Shown piece after piece: positions 32,645 through 41,148 of a stretch of DNA of 64,000 nt; within the stretch, counting starts at the first letter, position 1, and each line of letters opens with the position of its first letter. The position numbers were made by a program, and so were the translations under genes. This stretch comes from Bacteroidia bacterium (lineage in GTDB: Bacteria > Bacteroidota > Bacteroidia > Palsa-965), in assembly GCA_025454955.1 (NCBI GenBank), contig JALONL010000001.1, positions 154,004-218,003 of the forward strand. The letters are read 5' to 3'. The notes beneath the pieces are model-generated. The model did not search any database. It saw only the letters and a list, made by a program, of their open reading frames with translations, and had not been told where the DNA came from.

Positions 32645-33676
32645 TTATGCCTCGCCTTTTACGAGGTTGAAGAAGGTGAGTGCGCCGGTTACCTTGCCCT
32701 GTGCATCGGTAACGGGAAGATAACTCACCGGAAATTGTTTCGATTTGATAAGCCGCAGCAGTTCCACCACCGAGGCATCTTCGCTCACAAACACCGGATT
32801 GAAGTTCATGAGTTCGCTGTCGCTAAGTTCGTGAAGGTTGTGAATGTTGCGCAAAATGGCTTTGCGCACATCGGCGTTGCTCACAATGCCTTCGAGTGTG
32901 CCATCGGCCGTGGTGCAAATGGTAAAGCCCATTTGCCAGTCTTCAATAGTTTGCAGCAGTTGCCTGAAACTGCGGCTGTGCGGCGGCGAAAGCGGAATTT
33001 CGTCGGTATTGAGCATGAAATCCTTCACCAGAAAATGCGACTCATTCTCCAGCGTTTTGAGCGAAAGCAACGCCATGCCCACGCTTGGCCCTTTAAACAA
33101 AAACGAGCCCGACACCGAAGCATACACGCCCATATTGCGCAAAATGAACGATACCTCGCCGTTTACCCCGCCGTCCACATGAATACGTTTGGCCGGATGG
33201 CGGCGGCGGAAGGCGCGTATTTTGCGAAAAATATCCTTGTTGAAAGCCCCGCCGCTTTTGCCGGGAATGGTGGCCATCATGAGAATAAAATCGTAATCAT
33301 CTTTCACCGCATCAAACACGTCAATTTCGCTGGCCGCCGTAATGGCCAGGCCGAAACGGGTGTGCGAGCCGTGCGGCGGTTTAATCTCGCGCAGCGAAGC
33401 GGGAATGTGCAGCGGCCCGGCAAGGTTTTCGTGCTGGAAGGTTACAAACTCCACCGGCGTGGCTTCGAGCAGGGGAAAATATTTTTCGGGATCGGAGGTA
33501 ATGATGTGCAGATCGACCGGGGTGGATGAAATTTGGCGGATGCGGCGGATATCGTCAAACACGCGCACCTCGTCGTTGCAGTCCACATGAAAAAGATCAA
33601 TGCGGTGTGCATCGAGTGTTTGAATCACGCTGTCGAGCGGATCGGCGGTGGAGTAGATGGAGGCAGAAATTTTCAT
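32645..33676 (-). CDS. Ribulose-phosphate 3-epimerase-like barrel fused to a CBS pair, 343 aa
   Basis: Residues 1-205 follow the Rpe TIM barrel: KISASIYST, FHVDCND with metal ligands H30 and D32 and base D35, VDLHIIT with H57, MMATIPGKSGGAFN, and IHVDGGVN. Residues 215-340 are two CBS motifs (KDFMLNTDEIPLSPPHSRSF, TLEGIVSNADVRKAI, then FPVSYLPVTDAQGKVTGALT), which usually bind adenosine nucleotides. CBS pairs are typical of KdsD arabinose-5-phosphate isomerase rather than of Rpe. The catalytic residues are kept, so sugar-phosphate epimerisation with nucleotide control is plausible. First gene of the run 33676-30243. Confidence 0.8.
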   Translation of the reverse strand: MKISASIYSTADPLDSVIQTLDAHRIDLFHVDCNDEVRVFDDIRRIRQISSTPVDLHIITSDPEKYFPLLEATPVEFVTFQHENLAGPLHIPASLREIKPPHGSHTRFGLAITAASEIDVFDAVKDDYDFILMMATIPGKSGGAFNKDIFRKIRAFRRRHPAKRIHVDGGVNGEVSFILRNMGVYASVSGSFLFKGPSVGMALLSLKTLENESHFLVKDFMLNTDEIPLSPPHSRSFRQLLQTIEDWQMGFTICTTADGTLEGIVSNADVRKAILRNIHNLHELSDSELMNFNPVFVSEDASVVELLRLIKSKQFPVSYLPVTDAQGKVTGALTFFNLVKGEA

Positions 33677-33730
33677 ACGGCCGGGCGGTGCAAAAGTACG
33701 GAGTTTTCGGGCAGCGATGGCGGGAAATAA

Positions 33731-33771
33731 AAAAGCGGCACATCCGCCGTGTGGGTGGATGTGCCGCTTTT
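33731..33771. terminator. Bidirectional-looking terminator hairpin
   Basis: Perfect 15-bp stem AAAAGCGGCACATCC (33731-33745) with GGATGTGCCGCTTTT (33757-33771) and an 11-base loop, flanked by A/T runs. It follows the first of the five tandem paralogue genes (stop at 33785) and precedes the Rpe-CBS gene on the minus strand. Confidence 0.8.
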
Positions 33772-33784
33772 GTGCGATGTATGT

Positions 33785-34549
33785 TTAGTCGCGTTTGTTG
33801 AGGTCGATGCCGCCGGTGTTTCCGGGGGGCGGGGGCGGCGGCGGATTTTGCGGGTTCGTGGGAGGTGTCCAGTTTTGTTGCGGCGGAGTGGCCGGCGGCT
33901 GGTTCCAGTTGGGCTGCTGAGGCTGATTGGGGTTGTAACCAGGCTGGTTCCAGTTGGGCTGCTGGGGCGGGTTTTGGTTGTAACCAGGCTGGTTCCAGTC
34001 GGGTTGCTGCTGCGGGTTCTGGTTGTAGCCGGGCTGGTTCCAGTTGGGTTGCTGGTAGTTTTGACCGTAGGCGGCATCAAGGTGTGCAAATTGTTCCCAC
34101 GGGCCGCTGCGTTCGAGTTCGGCTTTGTAACCGGCAAGCTTAACCCAGTAAACAATGCGCAGCACAATGCTGGCAATTGCACCTAGAACACCAACAATGG
34201 GAATTAAGCCACTGAAATAAAGAATACAGGCCCATAAGCCAATGTTGTAGGCCGGACGATCTTCGGAAAGGGGCAAGCCGCGGCGGCGGTATTCGGCAGC
34301 CACAGAATCGGCGATATGATTTACCATCAAAAACTGCCAAACAAGATTGAACAGCGGAATAAGCATAAGCCACGCTCCTCCTGGCGACATACGCCTGTTG
34401 TGAGGGGCAATCAGCTTCATCAGCCTGCTTACCATAATATTAAACAGGATAATCGGAATAAATACAATGGCCAAACCGATAAGTACGCCAAAGATGACAA
34501 GTCCGGCCTCTGCACCGCCAAACTGAAGTATTATTTGCGGAGAAAACAT
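33785..34549 (-). CDS. Tandem paralogue 1: membrane core with Pro/Gln/Asn-rich repeat tail, 254 aa
   Basis: Residues 1-165 hold about four membrane helices and a family motif shared by five neighbouring genes: APHNRRMSPGGAWLMLIPLF, then ADSVAAEYRRRGLPL, and YWVKLAGYKAELERSGPWEQ. The tail (residues 165-254) is built of repeats such as NWNQPGYNQNPQQQPDWNQP and ends GNTGGIDLNKRD instead of the SRWMPP end of the others. The repeats are low-complexity, like surface or interaction tails. Function unknown. Last gene of the minus-strand cluster. Confidence 0.7.
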   Translation of the reverse strand: MFSPQIILQFGGAEAGLVIFGVLIGLAIVFIPIILFNIMVSRLMKLIAPHNRRMSPGGAWLMLIPLFNLVWQFLMVNHIADSVAAEYRRRGLPLSEDRPAYNIGLWACILYFSGLIPIVGVLGAIASIVLRIVYWVKLAGYKAELERSGPWEQFAHLDAAYGQNYQQPNWNQPGYNQNPQQQPDWNQPGYNQNPPQQPNWNQPGYNPNQPQQPNWNQPPATPPQQNWTPPTNPQNPPPPPPPGNTGGIDLNKRD

Positions 34550-34643
34550 TGAAATGAAAATAAGGTTAGTGTTTGCGAGTTGCTAAGATAGAACTCTTTC
34601 TTATTGGATGCCGAAAAAATGGTAGTGCTGAAACACCACACAA

Positions 34644-35285
34644 TCAACTCCCCGGCGGCATAAATCGCGAGTAATCATTCGGATCGGTTGGCGGCGGCGT
34701 GTTTGGTTGCAACTGTAGCCCATTTAGTGGCTGACTGGAATGTGACCATAAATCAGGCTGCGGAACACTGCTCCATGATTGTTGTGGTTGTGAATGGGGA
34801 TTTATATGTGCAAACTGCTGCCAGTTGCCGCTTCGGCGCAATTCATTTTTATATCCGGCAATTTGCACCCAGTAAACAACGGTAAGCACAATAAACACAA
34901 GAGCAAATGCAATACCGATCCAAAACAGCACCGGAATTTCTGCATACTTGCCCAAGTTGCGTATCAGACTTCCACAGCCTGCAATGGCCATAGCCAGTCC
35001 CACGCCGTAGCCCGGGCGCGTTTCACGCAGCGGAATGCGGCGGCGTTCGTACTCGGCCGCCAGCGAATCGGCCATGCGCGATACCACGATAAACAGCCAC
35101 ACAATGCCAAAAAACGGGATGAGAATAAGCCATACCTGCCCCGGCTCCATTTTGCGCGTTGCAGGGGCGCACTGGCGCAGTGCGTTGTGCAAACTGAGAA
35201 GGAAGAAAACCCCGTATGCTATTGCTCCGGCAAGCGTGAACAACATAAACAGAATCAGGCCCCAGTCGGGTGTAACGAGTGCCAT
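34644..35285 (-). CDS. Tandem paralogue 2, short tail, 213 aa
   Basis: Same four-helix core (APATRKMEPGQVWLILIPFF, ADSLAAEYERRRIPL, YWVQIAGYKNELRRSGNWQQ). Its tail is only 50 residues and lacks the NWNQP repeats: SQPQQSWSSVPQPDLWSHSS, then TDPNDYSRFMPPGS, so it has the SRxMPP end. The start lies 11 bp from the previous stop. It shows that the repeat tail expanded in some copies only. Confidence 0.7.
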   Translation of the reverse strand: MALVTPDWGLILFMLFTLAGAIAYGVFFLLSLHNALRQCAPATRKMEPGQVWLILIPFFGIVWLFIVVSRMADSLAAEYERRRIPLRETRPGYGVGLAMAIAGCGSLIRNLGKYAEIPVLFWIGIAFALVFIVLTVVYWVQIAGYKNELRRSGNWQQFAHINPHSQPQQSWSSVPQPDLWSHSSQPLNGLQLQPNTPPPTDPNDYSRFMPPGS

Positions 35286-35296
35286 TTACAGGGGTA

Positions 35297-36070
35297 TTAA
35301 TTATTGCCCGGGGGATTCTGATTCCAGTTATTGTTTGGATCGGCCGGCGGCGGTGGATTTTGCGGGTTCGATGGAGGTGTCCAGTTTTGTTGCGGCGGGG
35401 TGGCCGGTGGCTGGTTCCAGTTGGGCTGTTGGGGCGGGTTCTGGTTGTAACCGGGCTGGTTCCAGTTGGGTTGCTGGGGCGGGTTTTGGTTGTAACCGGG
35501 CTGGTTCCAGTTGGGCTGGCCGTAGGGCTGCTGCGGATTCTGGCCGTAGCCGGCGGTTTCGGCATGCATAAATTGCTCCCAGGTGCCCGAGCGGCGCAAT
35601 TCGTTTTTATATCGCGCAATTTTTACCCAATACACAATGAAGAAAATAAGCGCACCAAGCCCTGCAAGGCTGCCAATGGCGCCAATAAAGGGAATCTGCG
35701 CTAGGTCGGCAAAGGTGCGGATATACGTCATTGCACCCAGCACAGCCCAGGCCATACCCGACTGATATCCGAGCCTTTCTTCTTCGTAATGCATACGGCG
35801 GCGCTGGTATTCGGCCACCAGCGAATCGGCTATGCGCGGCACTATGATAAAGGCCCAGATTGTTCCAAAAATTGGAATAAGTATCAGCCACATTTGACCG
35901 GGAGAAATTTTACGGTTATGCGGCGCTACCTGTTTTAACGCATTGCTCAGGTTAATAATAAACGGAATATAAATAGCCAGAGTAATGGCTAAAATGATGA
36001 AAAGAACAATTGCCAGTCCGATGAGAAAGCCTGGTTGATCGAAGGGAGAATTACCGTAAGAGGAGTACAT
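35297..36070 (-). CDS. Tandem paralogue 3, long repeat tail, 257 aa
   Basis: Core as in the others (APHNRKISPGQMWLILIPIF, ADSLVAEYQRRRMHY, YWVKIARYKNELRRSGTWEQ). Tail residues 165-257 carry almost perfect repeats of NWNQPGYNQNPPQQP, then QNWTPPSNPQNPPPPADPNN, very close to paralogue 1, so gene conversion or recent duplication is likely. It ends WNQNPPGNN. Confidence 0.7.
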   Translation of the reverse strand: MYSSYGNSPFDQPGFLIGLAIVLFIILAITLAIYIPFIINLSNALKQVAPHNRKISPGQMWLILIPIFGTIWAFIIVPRIADSLVAEYQRRRMHYEEERLGYQSGMAWAVLGAMTYIRTFADLAQIPFIGAIGSLAGLGALIFFIVYWVKIARYKNELRRSGTWEQFMHAETAGYGQNPQQPYGQPNWNQPGYNQNPPQQPNWNQPGYNQNPPQQPNWNQPPATPPQQNWTPPSNPQNPPPPADPNNNWNQNPPGNN

Positions 36071-36084
36071 GATTTTTAGAGTGT

Positions 36085-36939
36085 TTATTGATTATTTCCC
36101 GGCGGCATCCAGCGCGATAAATCATTCGGGTCGGTGGGCGGCGGGGGCGGCGAGGGAGGATTTTGTGCAGGCGGCTGCCACGGACTTTGTGTTGTGGGCG
36201 GCGGAGTTACCGGAGGTGGTGGTGGCTGATTCCAGTTGGGCTGCTGTGGAGGTGGTTGATTCCATCCGGGCTGCTGCGGTGGAGGCGGGCCCTGCTGCGG
36301 CCAGTATTGAGGCGGCGGCGGTTGTTGCGTGGCGGGCGGATAATACGGGTTTTGCCAATGCTGGCCCATGCCCTGCCGCTGCCAGTCGTGCTGGGTGGCG
36401 GCGTTTTGCTGTTCCCACTGCGGGGCGGGCCAGGCCTGCTGGTAATACGGGTTTGCCGCCGCCGAGTATTGCTGCCACATACCCGATTGCTTGAGCTGCC
36501 TTTCGAAACCCGCCAGCTTTACCCAATATACAATCCAGCACGAAAGCATGGCAATGAGCAGCACACCCGACACCACTTTCACATCGGCAAAAGTCACCAG
36601 ATTGTACAACGCCCCCGCCGAAGCCATAGCCATGCCAATGGCAAAACCGGGCCGCTCGTCGAACTCCAGAATGCCCCGGCGCTGATGCTCGGCCCGCAGC
36701 GAATCGCCGATGCGCGTAACCACAATAAAGCTCCACACCAGACGAAACACCGGAATAAGCAACAGCCACGCCTGATCGGGCTCCATGCGCCGCAAATCGG
36801 GCGAAATAAGCCGCAACAAACGCTGCACCTGAAGCAGATAAAAAATGTAGGGCAATACAAAAATCAGGGCAAAGCCCAGCAGGTAGCCCACTATGTAGCT
36901 TGCATGGTGATCGCCGGTAAATAATTCAATACTAATCAT
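36085..36939 (-). CDS. Tandem paralogue 4, 284 aa
   Basis: Core more diverged (SPDLRRMEPDQAWLLLIPVF, GDSLRAEHQRRGILE, YWVKLAGFERQLKQSGMWQQ). The 120-residue tail is the longest, with Gln/Pro/Trp-rich blocks (WQRQGMGQHWQNPYYPPATQ, GWNQPPPQQPNWNQ) and a DLSRWMPPGNNQ end. The start is 24 bp from paralogue 5's stop. Confidence 0.7.
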   Translation of the reverse strand: MISIELFTGDHHASYIVGYLLGFALIFVLPYIFYLLQVQRLLRLISPDLRRMEPDQAWLLLIPVFRLVWSFIVVTRIGDSLRAEHQRRGILEFDERPGFAIGMAMASAGALYNLVTFADVKVVSGVLLIAMLSCWIVYWVKLAGFERQLKQSGMWQQYSAAANPYYQQAWPAPQWEQQNAATQHDWQRQGMGQHWQNPYYPPATQQPPPPQYWPQQGPPPPQQPGWNQPPPQQPNWNQPPPPPVTPPPTTQSPWQPPAQNPPSPPPPPTDPNDLSRWMPPGNNQ

Positions 36940-36963
36940 TCAATGAAAAAAAGAGAAGGAATA

Positions 36964-37683
36964 TTACTTTTTATCGGGCGGCATCCACCGCGAAAAATCG
37001 TCGGGCGGCGGTGGCGGCGCATAATTGGGCGGCGGTGCCGAACCCTGCTCATAGCCGGGCGGTGGAGGCCAGTTCGTTTGTGGCGGAGGCGGAGCCGGCC
37101 ATTGAGTTTGCTGCGGCTCACCAGGCCATTGCGGCTGATTGGGCCATTGCTGTTGCGGTTGCTGCGGCCACACCGGCGGCGAAGCCGGAGCCTGAATATT
37201 GGGCACTGCATCCGGTGCCTCATCCAGCCGCTCGCGGAACGCATTTAAACGCTCCGAATGCCTGTACATGGCTCCGCCCAGCAAAATAGCGCCCACAAAA
37301 CTCACAAACGGAATGGCTATGGTAAAATACAGTTGAAACTGATACAAACAGGCCACCACCACAGTCATGGTGCCTATTTCAAATCCCGGCCGGGCCTCGT
37401 CGCTGTCCCAGCCCCGGCGGCGGTATTCACGCGCCAGCGACTCGGAAGTCTGGGTGTTTATCACAAATCCCCACACCAGCCCAAACAGCGGAATAAGCGT
37501 AAGCCACACCTGCCCCGGCTGTCCCGACCGTACTTGCGGATGCACCTTACTCAATGCCATGGCAATATTATTCAGCCACCACACCGTAACGCCAATTATC
37601 AGCGACGCTTCCAGCAGACGCATCAGAAAATACATCCACATCGGAAGGCCTTCGCCGGTAATTACAATGCCCAGAATATGCAT
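36964..37683 (-). CDS. Tandem paralogue 5, first of the cluster, 239 aa
   Basis: The start is at MHILGIVITGEG (37683); the open frame runs 36 codons further, but that part overlaps untranslated-looking sequence. The core is the most diverged (SGQPGQVWLTLIPLFGLVWG, SESLAREYRRRGWDS) and lacks the YWVKxAGY segment in a recognisable form (GAMYRHSERLNAFRERLDEA). Tail: WPQQPQQQWPNQPQWPGEPQ, PNYAPPPPPDD, end FSRWMPPDKK. It heads the five-gene minus-strand run that ends at 33785. Confidence 0.7.
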   Translation of the reverse strand: MHILGIVITGEGLPMWMYFLMRLLEASLIIGVTVWWLNNIAMALSKVHPQVRSGQPGQVWLTLIPLFGLVWGFVINTQTSESLAREYRRRGWDSDEARPGFEIGTMTVVVACLYQFQLYFTIAIPFVSFVGAILLGGAMYRHSERLNAFRERLDEAPDAVPNIQAPASPPVWPQQPQQQWPNQPQWPGEPQQTQWPAPPPPQTNWPPPPGYEQGSAPPPNYAPPPPPDDFSRWMPPDKK

Positions 37684-37800
37684 TCGTGCAGGGTTAAAAG
37701 TATGTTCGTTAAGCCGCCGCAAAACACAACGGCATTGCGAATTTACGAATGCCGCGCAAATGCCCGATACACCCGGATTAAAAAACCACAAACCTGTTCA

Positions 37801-37962
37801 GAGCCTGTTTAAAAATCGTCCTTCGGCTTTGTTATGGCATATTTTTCCTCATCTGGCGTTGCATTTTTTGTCAATCCTCTCCAAGGATTGCCTTCAAAAT
37901 GCGCCTTATCTGAGGAAAAATCTGCTCATAACAAACCTCAAAAACGAATTTTAAACAGGCTC
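37801..37962 (+). mobile_element. 162-bp palindromic MITE-like element, copy 1
   Basis: Terminal inverted repeats GAGCCTGTTTAAAA and TTTTAAACAGGCTC. The two halves are imperfect inverted copies along their length (TTTGTTATG, ATTTTTCCTCA and GCATTTT on both strands), so the whole folds as one long hairpin. Flanked by TCA on both sides, a possible 3-bp target duplication. It separates paralogue 5 from rnhA. The second copy at 48565-48726 is in opposite orientation. Confidence 0.75.
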
Positions 37963-37982
37963 TCACTACCTTCGCTGCAATT

Positions 37983-38468
37983 ATGGCTCAACCCATTATC
38001 ATTTATACCGATGGCGCATCGCGCGGAAATCCAGGCCCGGGCGGCTACGGAGCCATACTCATGGCCGGCGATAAACGCAAGGAACTCTCGCAGGGATTCC
38101 GCCTCACCACCAACAACCGCATGGAACTTCTCAGCGTAATCGTGGCCCTCGAAGCACTGAAAATTCCAGACAGCCAGGTCACCATTTTTTCCGACTCGAA
38201 ATACGTGGTGGACAGTGTGGAGAAAAAATGGGTATTTGGCTGGCAGAAAAAAGGATTCCACGGCAAAAAAAATGCCGACCTCTGGGCCCGCTTCCTGCGT
38301 ATTTACCCCAAACACAAAATAAACTTCCGCTGGGTAAAAGGCCACGCCGATAATCCCTACAACGAACGCTGCGACGAACTCGCCGTACAGGCCGCACTTG
38401 GCAGCGATCTTCACATCGACAGCGGCTACGAAAACGATCCCGAAGTAAAAAACACACTTCGGTTTTAA
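37983..38468 (+). CDS. rnhA: Ribonuclease HI, 161 aa
   Basis: Catalytic acidic residues are in place: D10 in YTDGASRGNPG, E48 in NNRMELL, D71 in FSDSKYVVD, and D131 next to H121 in WVKGHADNPYNERCDELA. It cuts the RNA strand of RNA-DNA hybrids, in primer removal and R-loop control. Length and motif spacing are normal for the family. A TACCTTCG box at 37967-37974 lies just outside the MITE-like element, which therefore sits immediately upstream of the promoter. Confidence 0.95.
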   Translation: MAQPIIIYTDGASRGNPGPGGYGAILMAGDKRKELSQGFRLTTNNRMELLSVIVALEALKIPDSQVTIFSDSKYVVDSVEKKWVFGWQKKGFHGKKNADLWARFLRIYPKHKINFRWVKGHADNPYNERCDELAVQAALGSDLHIDSGYENDPEVKNTLRF

Positions 38469-38584
38469 CCCGGTTTTTGCAGGCAGAAATACCCGTATTG
38501 AAAGGGTTTCAGCAGGAAGGTGCGAAAAGAAAATAGATTTGTGCAAACCCGGATCTTTTTTCCCACCAAACCTCTTCTTTTCTT

Positions 38585-40798
38585 ATGAAACGCTTTCTTC
38601 TCCTGCTGATATTGGCAATTGGCACAAACACACTTTTCGCACAATCCTATTACCCGATAACAATTACCAACAACGCCACCGGCTCATCAAACGTTACTAA
38701 AACCTACATACTCATGACCGGGCAAATGTGGAATACGGCCGCCACACCCTGCGTAATTACGTTTACCTACTCAGCCACGCAAAATGCCTATTTGGGTTCG
38801 CTGACGCCCGTAACCATGCAAACCACGCCCGCGTCGTGCTCTTACCGGCTCGATACCATGCAAAGCAACGTGTTTCTCATCCCACAGTTGCAAAGCGGAC
38901 GCTGCATGGTTTCGCTCAATTACCAGATGCAGATGCCTCCGGTGGTAAACGATTCCGGACAAATTTCCCTTCAGGAACCCAACATCAACAACCCGCTCGA
39001 TGCCAACTCCGGCATCGTATTCGACAAGTTCGAATTTTCGTTCGACAACACAAACACGCTGTACATCGACCCCACAGCCGTCGATTTTTTTGCCATTCCG
39101 GTTTCCATATCCGTAGGCGGCTCATCATCGGGCGCACCACTTAACACAACCCGCGATGTGCTGATGAAGAAAATGATTTCCACACTAAAGGCAAACGACA
39201 AAACGGCAAACAAAATCTGGAGCACATTGATCATGGACACCGTAGAGAAAAGCGATACCATGATTTACCGCCTCGCCGCACCCTATCTGGCTCCCGAATT
39301 CGATTTAACTTACCTCTCAAACGCCACCACCTACACCCTCAACTACATCGACACCCTCTGCGCCCACTACGCCAACACACAGGATACGGTGGTGATAAAC
39401 TGCACAGAACTTAACTCAACGGGTTTCGAAGTGTTTGATATTTACAATGTACTGCCTTCGGCCGATCCCGGTGCGTATTTATTTTATGGGGTAATGTCGG
39501 CCAACGGGCAAAGCTGGAACTTTACCAATAACCCGCTGCCCACCACCGGCCAGCCGGTAACGCGCACGATAGATATGGGCAGCGCCAGCAGTTTCGATTT
39601 TTTTGCTCCCGGTGTGGCCCCGTTCGATACGCCGAACAAAACAATCAAAAGCATTCTCGTGCGGCAAATTACCGCGGCATTTACCGTGGGTTTGCTGCCC
39701 GCCCCTGCCGGGATGATGCTCGACAGTAATTACCTCAGCAACCCCGGCCAATACCCATATTACAAAACAAACAAACGCATTTCGGGAGCCGGCTCAAAAA
39801 ACGGCCCGTGGTACAATGCCTACACACAGGCCGTGCATTCGGCCATTCCGCAGTTGTATGCCTTTGCATTCGACGATGAGCTGGGCCAGTCGGGCACGCT
39901 GGTAAGCAGCAATACCAGCGATACGGTTTCGCTGGTTATAGGCAGCATGGGCAAAGCCAAAGTGCCTAAGTACACGTATTATCCTCCGCTGGTGGCACCC
40001 GCTATTACCAATTCGCCCTCGTTTACGCAAGACACCACGACCAATACGTGGAGTGCCACCATCAGCTACACAGTGCCCGCCGGGTCGCCCACAAATGCGC
40101 AGTTTTACTTCCTGCCTTTCGGCGGCGCAGGCTACATCACCCCGGCCGATACGCTGGTGGCCTGGCAACTGAAATCGCCCCCCGCCTCTACGGCAGGCAC
40201 ACAAACCTATACGCTCACTTTACCCGACAGTGTGTTTGTGGGCGGCAATGCCAATGGCGCGGGCATTAACGCCATTTCGTGCGGCGGTAGCTATGCCTGC
40301 CCTACAAGCACAAACGTGTTCCTGCCCGGCGGCCCTGCCGCCACCTCAGGCCCCGTTCCTCTCTGCGCCACCAACGTAAGCTGGAGCACCCCCACCCCCG
40401 ACACCGCCGCAGGCGATACTACCGGGTGGACATTTACCGTAAACTGGTCGGTACCTGCCAATCAGATTGCCGGGGTAAAATATTGGTGGATCCTCAACGG
40501 AGCCAATGTAATGAACACCGATTCCATCATCAGCCTGCAATTGCCCGGCTACAGCCCCATCAACGACACTTCGGTTTCGGTAACCGTTCCGGCGCGTATG
40601 CTGAGCTCAACACCCGTATGGGCCAATGCCCAACTGCAAATACTTACCTGCGGCGGCGTATCGGTTTGCCCCACATCGGCCAACATATTTGTGCCGCAGG
40701 GCGCAGGGGCGTTGCCTGTTAAGCCCTCTGTATCCAAACCGGCTCCGGCACCCGTCGGAAAGCCATCAAAAGCCCCCAGGAAGCGCGGCAAAGGCTGA
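38585..40798 (+). CDS. Large secreted protein, 737 aa
   Basis: Signal peptide at residues 1-20 (FLLLLILAIGTNTLFAQ). The mature protein is Thr/Ser/Asn-rich and beta-strand-rich; residues 20-400 resemble a beta-1,3-glucanase-type secreted N-terminal region (VDFFAIPVSISVGGSSSGAP, FEVFDIYNVLPSADPGAYLF), and residues 460-690 hold two tandem beta domains each ending in CGG.SVCPTSxNxFxPxG. The C-terminus APAPVGKPSKAPRKRGKG is Pro/Lys-rich and is not a T9SS sorting domain. The role may be polysaccharide binding or degradation. A TAGATTTG box lies at 38534-38541. Confidence 0.65.
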   Translation: MKRFLLLLILAIGTNTLFAQSYYPITITNNATGSSNVTKTYILMTGQMWNTAATPCVITFTYSATQNAYLGSLTPVTMQTTPASCSYRLDTMQSNVFLIPQLQSGRCMVSLNYQMQMPPVVNDSGQISLQEPNINNPLDANSGIVFDKFEFSFDNTNTLYIDPTAVDFFAIPVSISVGGSSSGAPLNTTRDVLMKKMISTLKANDKTANKIWSTLIMDTVEKSDTMIYRLAAPYLAPEFDLTYLSNATTYTLNYIDTLCAHYANTQDTVVINCTELNSTGFEVFDIYNVLPSADPGAYLFYGVMSANGQSWNFTNNPLPTTGQPVTRTIDMGSASSFDFFAPGVAPFDTPNKTIKSILVRQITAAFTVGLLPAPAGMMLDSNYLSNPGQYPYYKTNKRISGAGSKNGPWYNAYTQAVHSAIPQLYAFAFDDELGQSGTLVSSNTSDTVSLVIGSMGKAKVPKYTYYPPLVAPAITNSPSFTQDTTTNTWSATISYTVPAGSPTNAQFYFLPFGGAGYITPADTLVAWQLKSPPASTAGTQTYTLTLPDSVFVGGNANGAGINAISCGGSYACPTSTNVFLPGGPAATSGPVPLCATNVSWSTPTPDTAAGDTTGWTFTVNWSVPANQIAGVKYWWILNGANVMNTDSIISLQLPGYSPINDTSVSVTVPARMLSSTPVWANAQLQILTCGGVSVCPTSANIFVPQGAGALPVKPSVSKPAPAPVGKPSKAPRKRGKG

Positions 40799-40848
40799 GC
40801 CATACAGCCCGGTCAGCGTAAAGCCACAGAAAAATCCGCAAAAACCGT

Positions 40849-40877
40849 TTGTGATTCTCAAAAACTTCCTATTTTTG
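40849..40877 (+). promoter_or_regulatory. Promoter of tRNA-Ala
   Basis: TTG at 40849-40851, an 18-bp spacer, and TATTTTTG at 40870-40877: an exact match to the Bacteroidota consensus, 20 bp before the tRNA. Confidence 0.75.
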
Positions 40878-40896
40878 CATCCCAACAATCACAAAC

Positions 40897-40970
<74 letters not shown>

Positions 40971-40972
40971 CT

Positions 40973-41010
40973 AAAACACGGGTCTCAAAAATTGAGACCC
41001 GTGTTTTTTT
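40973..41010 (+). terminator. Terminator of tRNA-Ala
   Basis: Stem ACACGGGTCTCAA with TTGAGACCCGTGT and a run of T immediately after. Confidence 0.85.
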
Positions 41011-41019
41011 GTGTAGTCT

Positions 41020-41064
41020 GTCATCGGTTCTCCCGTTTTTTTATCGGGATCCGATATTTTCCAC
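41020..41064 (+). repeat. Degenerate copy of the tRNA-Ala 3' end with a hairpin in the T loop
   Basis: GTCATCGGTTC (41020-41030) and TCCGATATTTTCCAC (41050-41064) repeat the T arm and acceptor end of the tRNA (40943-40953 and 40957-40971) with one mismatch. In place of the tRNA's GAC stands the palindrome TCCCGTTTTTTTATCGGGA. It looks like an old att-type duplication of a tRNA 3' end, or a partial gene duplication later hit by a small palindromic element. Confidence 0.6.
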
Positions 41065-41148
41065 AAAAAATAGGTCTGGGCTTTTACCCACAATTTGCTT
41101 TTAACAGTGATTTTCTTTCCCTACAAAAGTTGAGTTACTTGCTTCACA

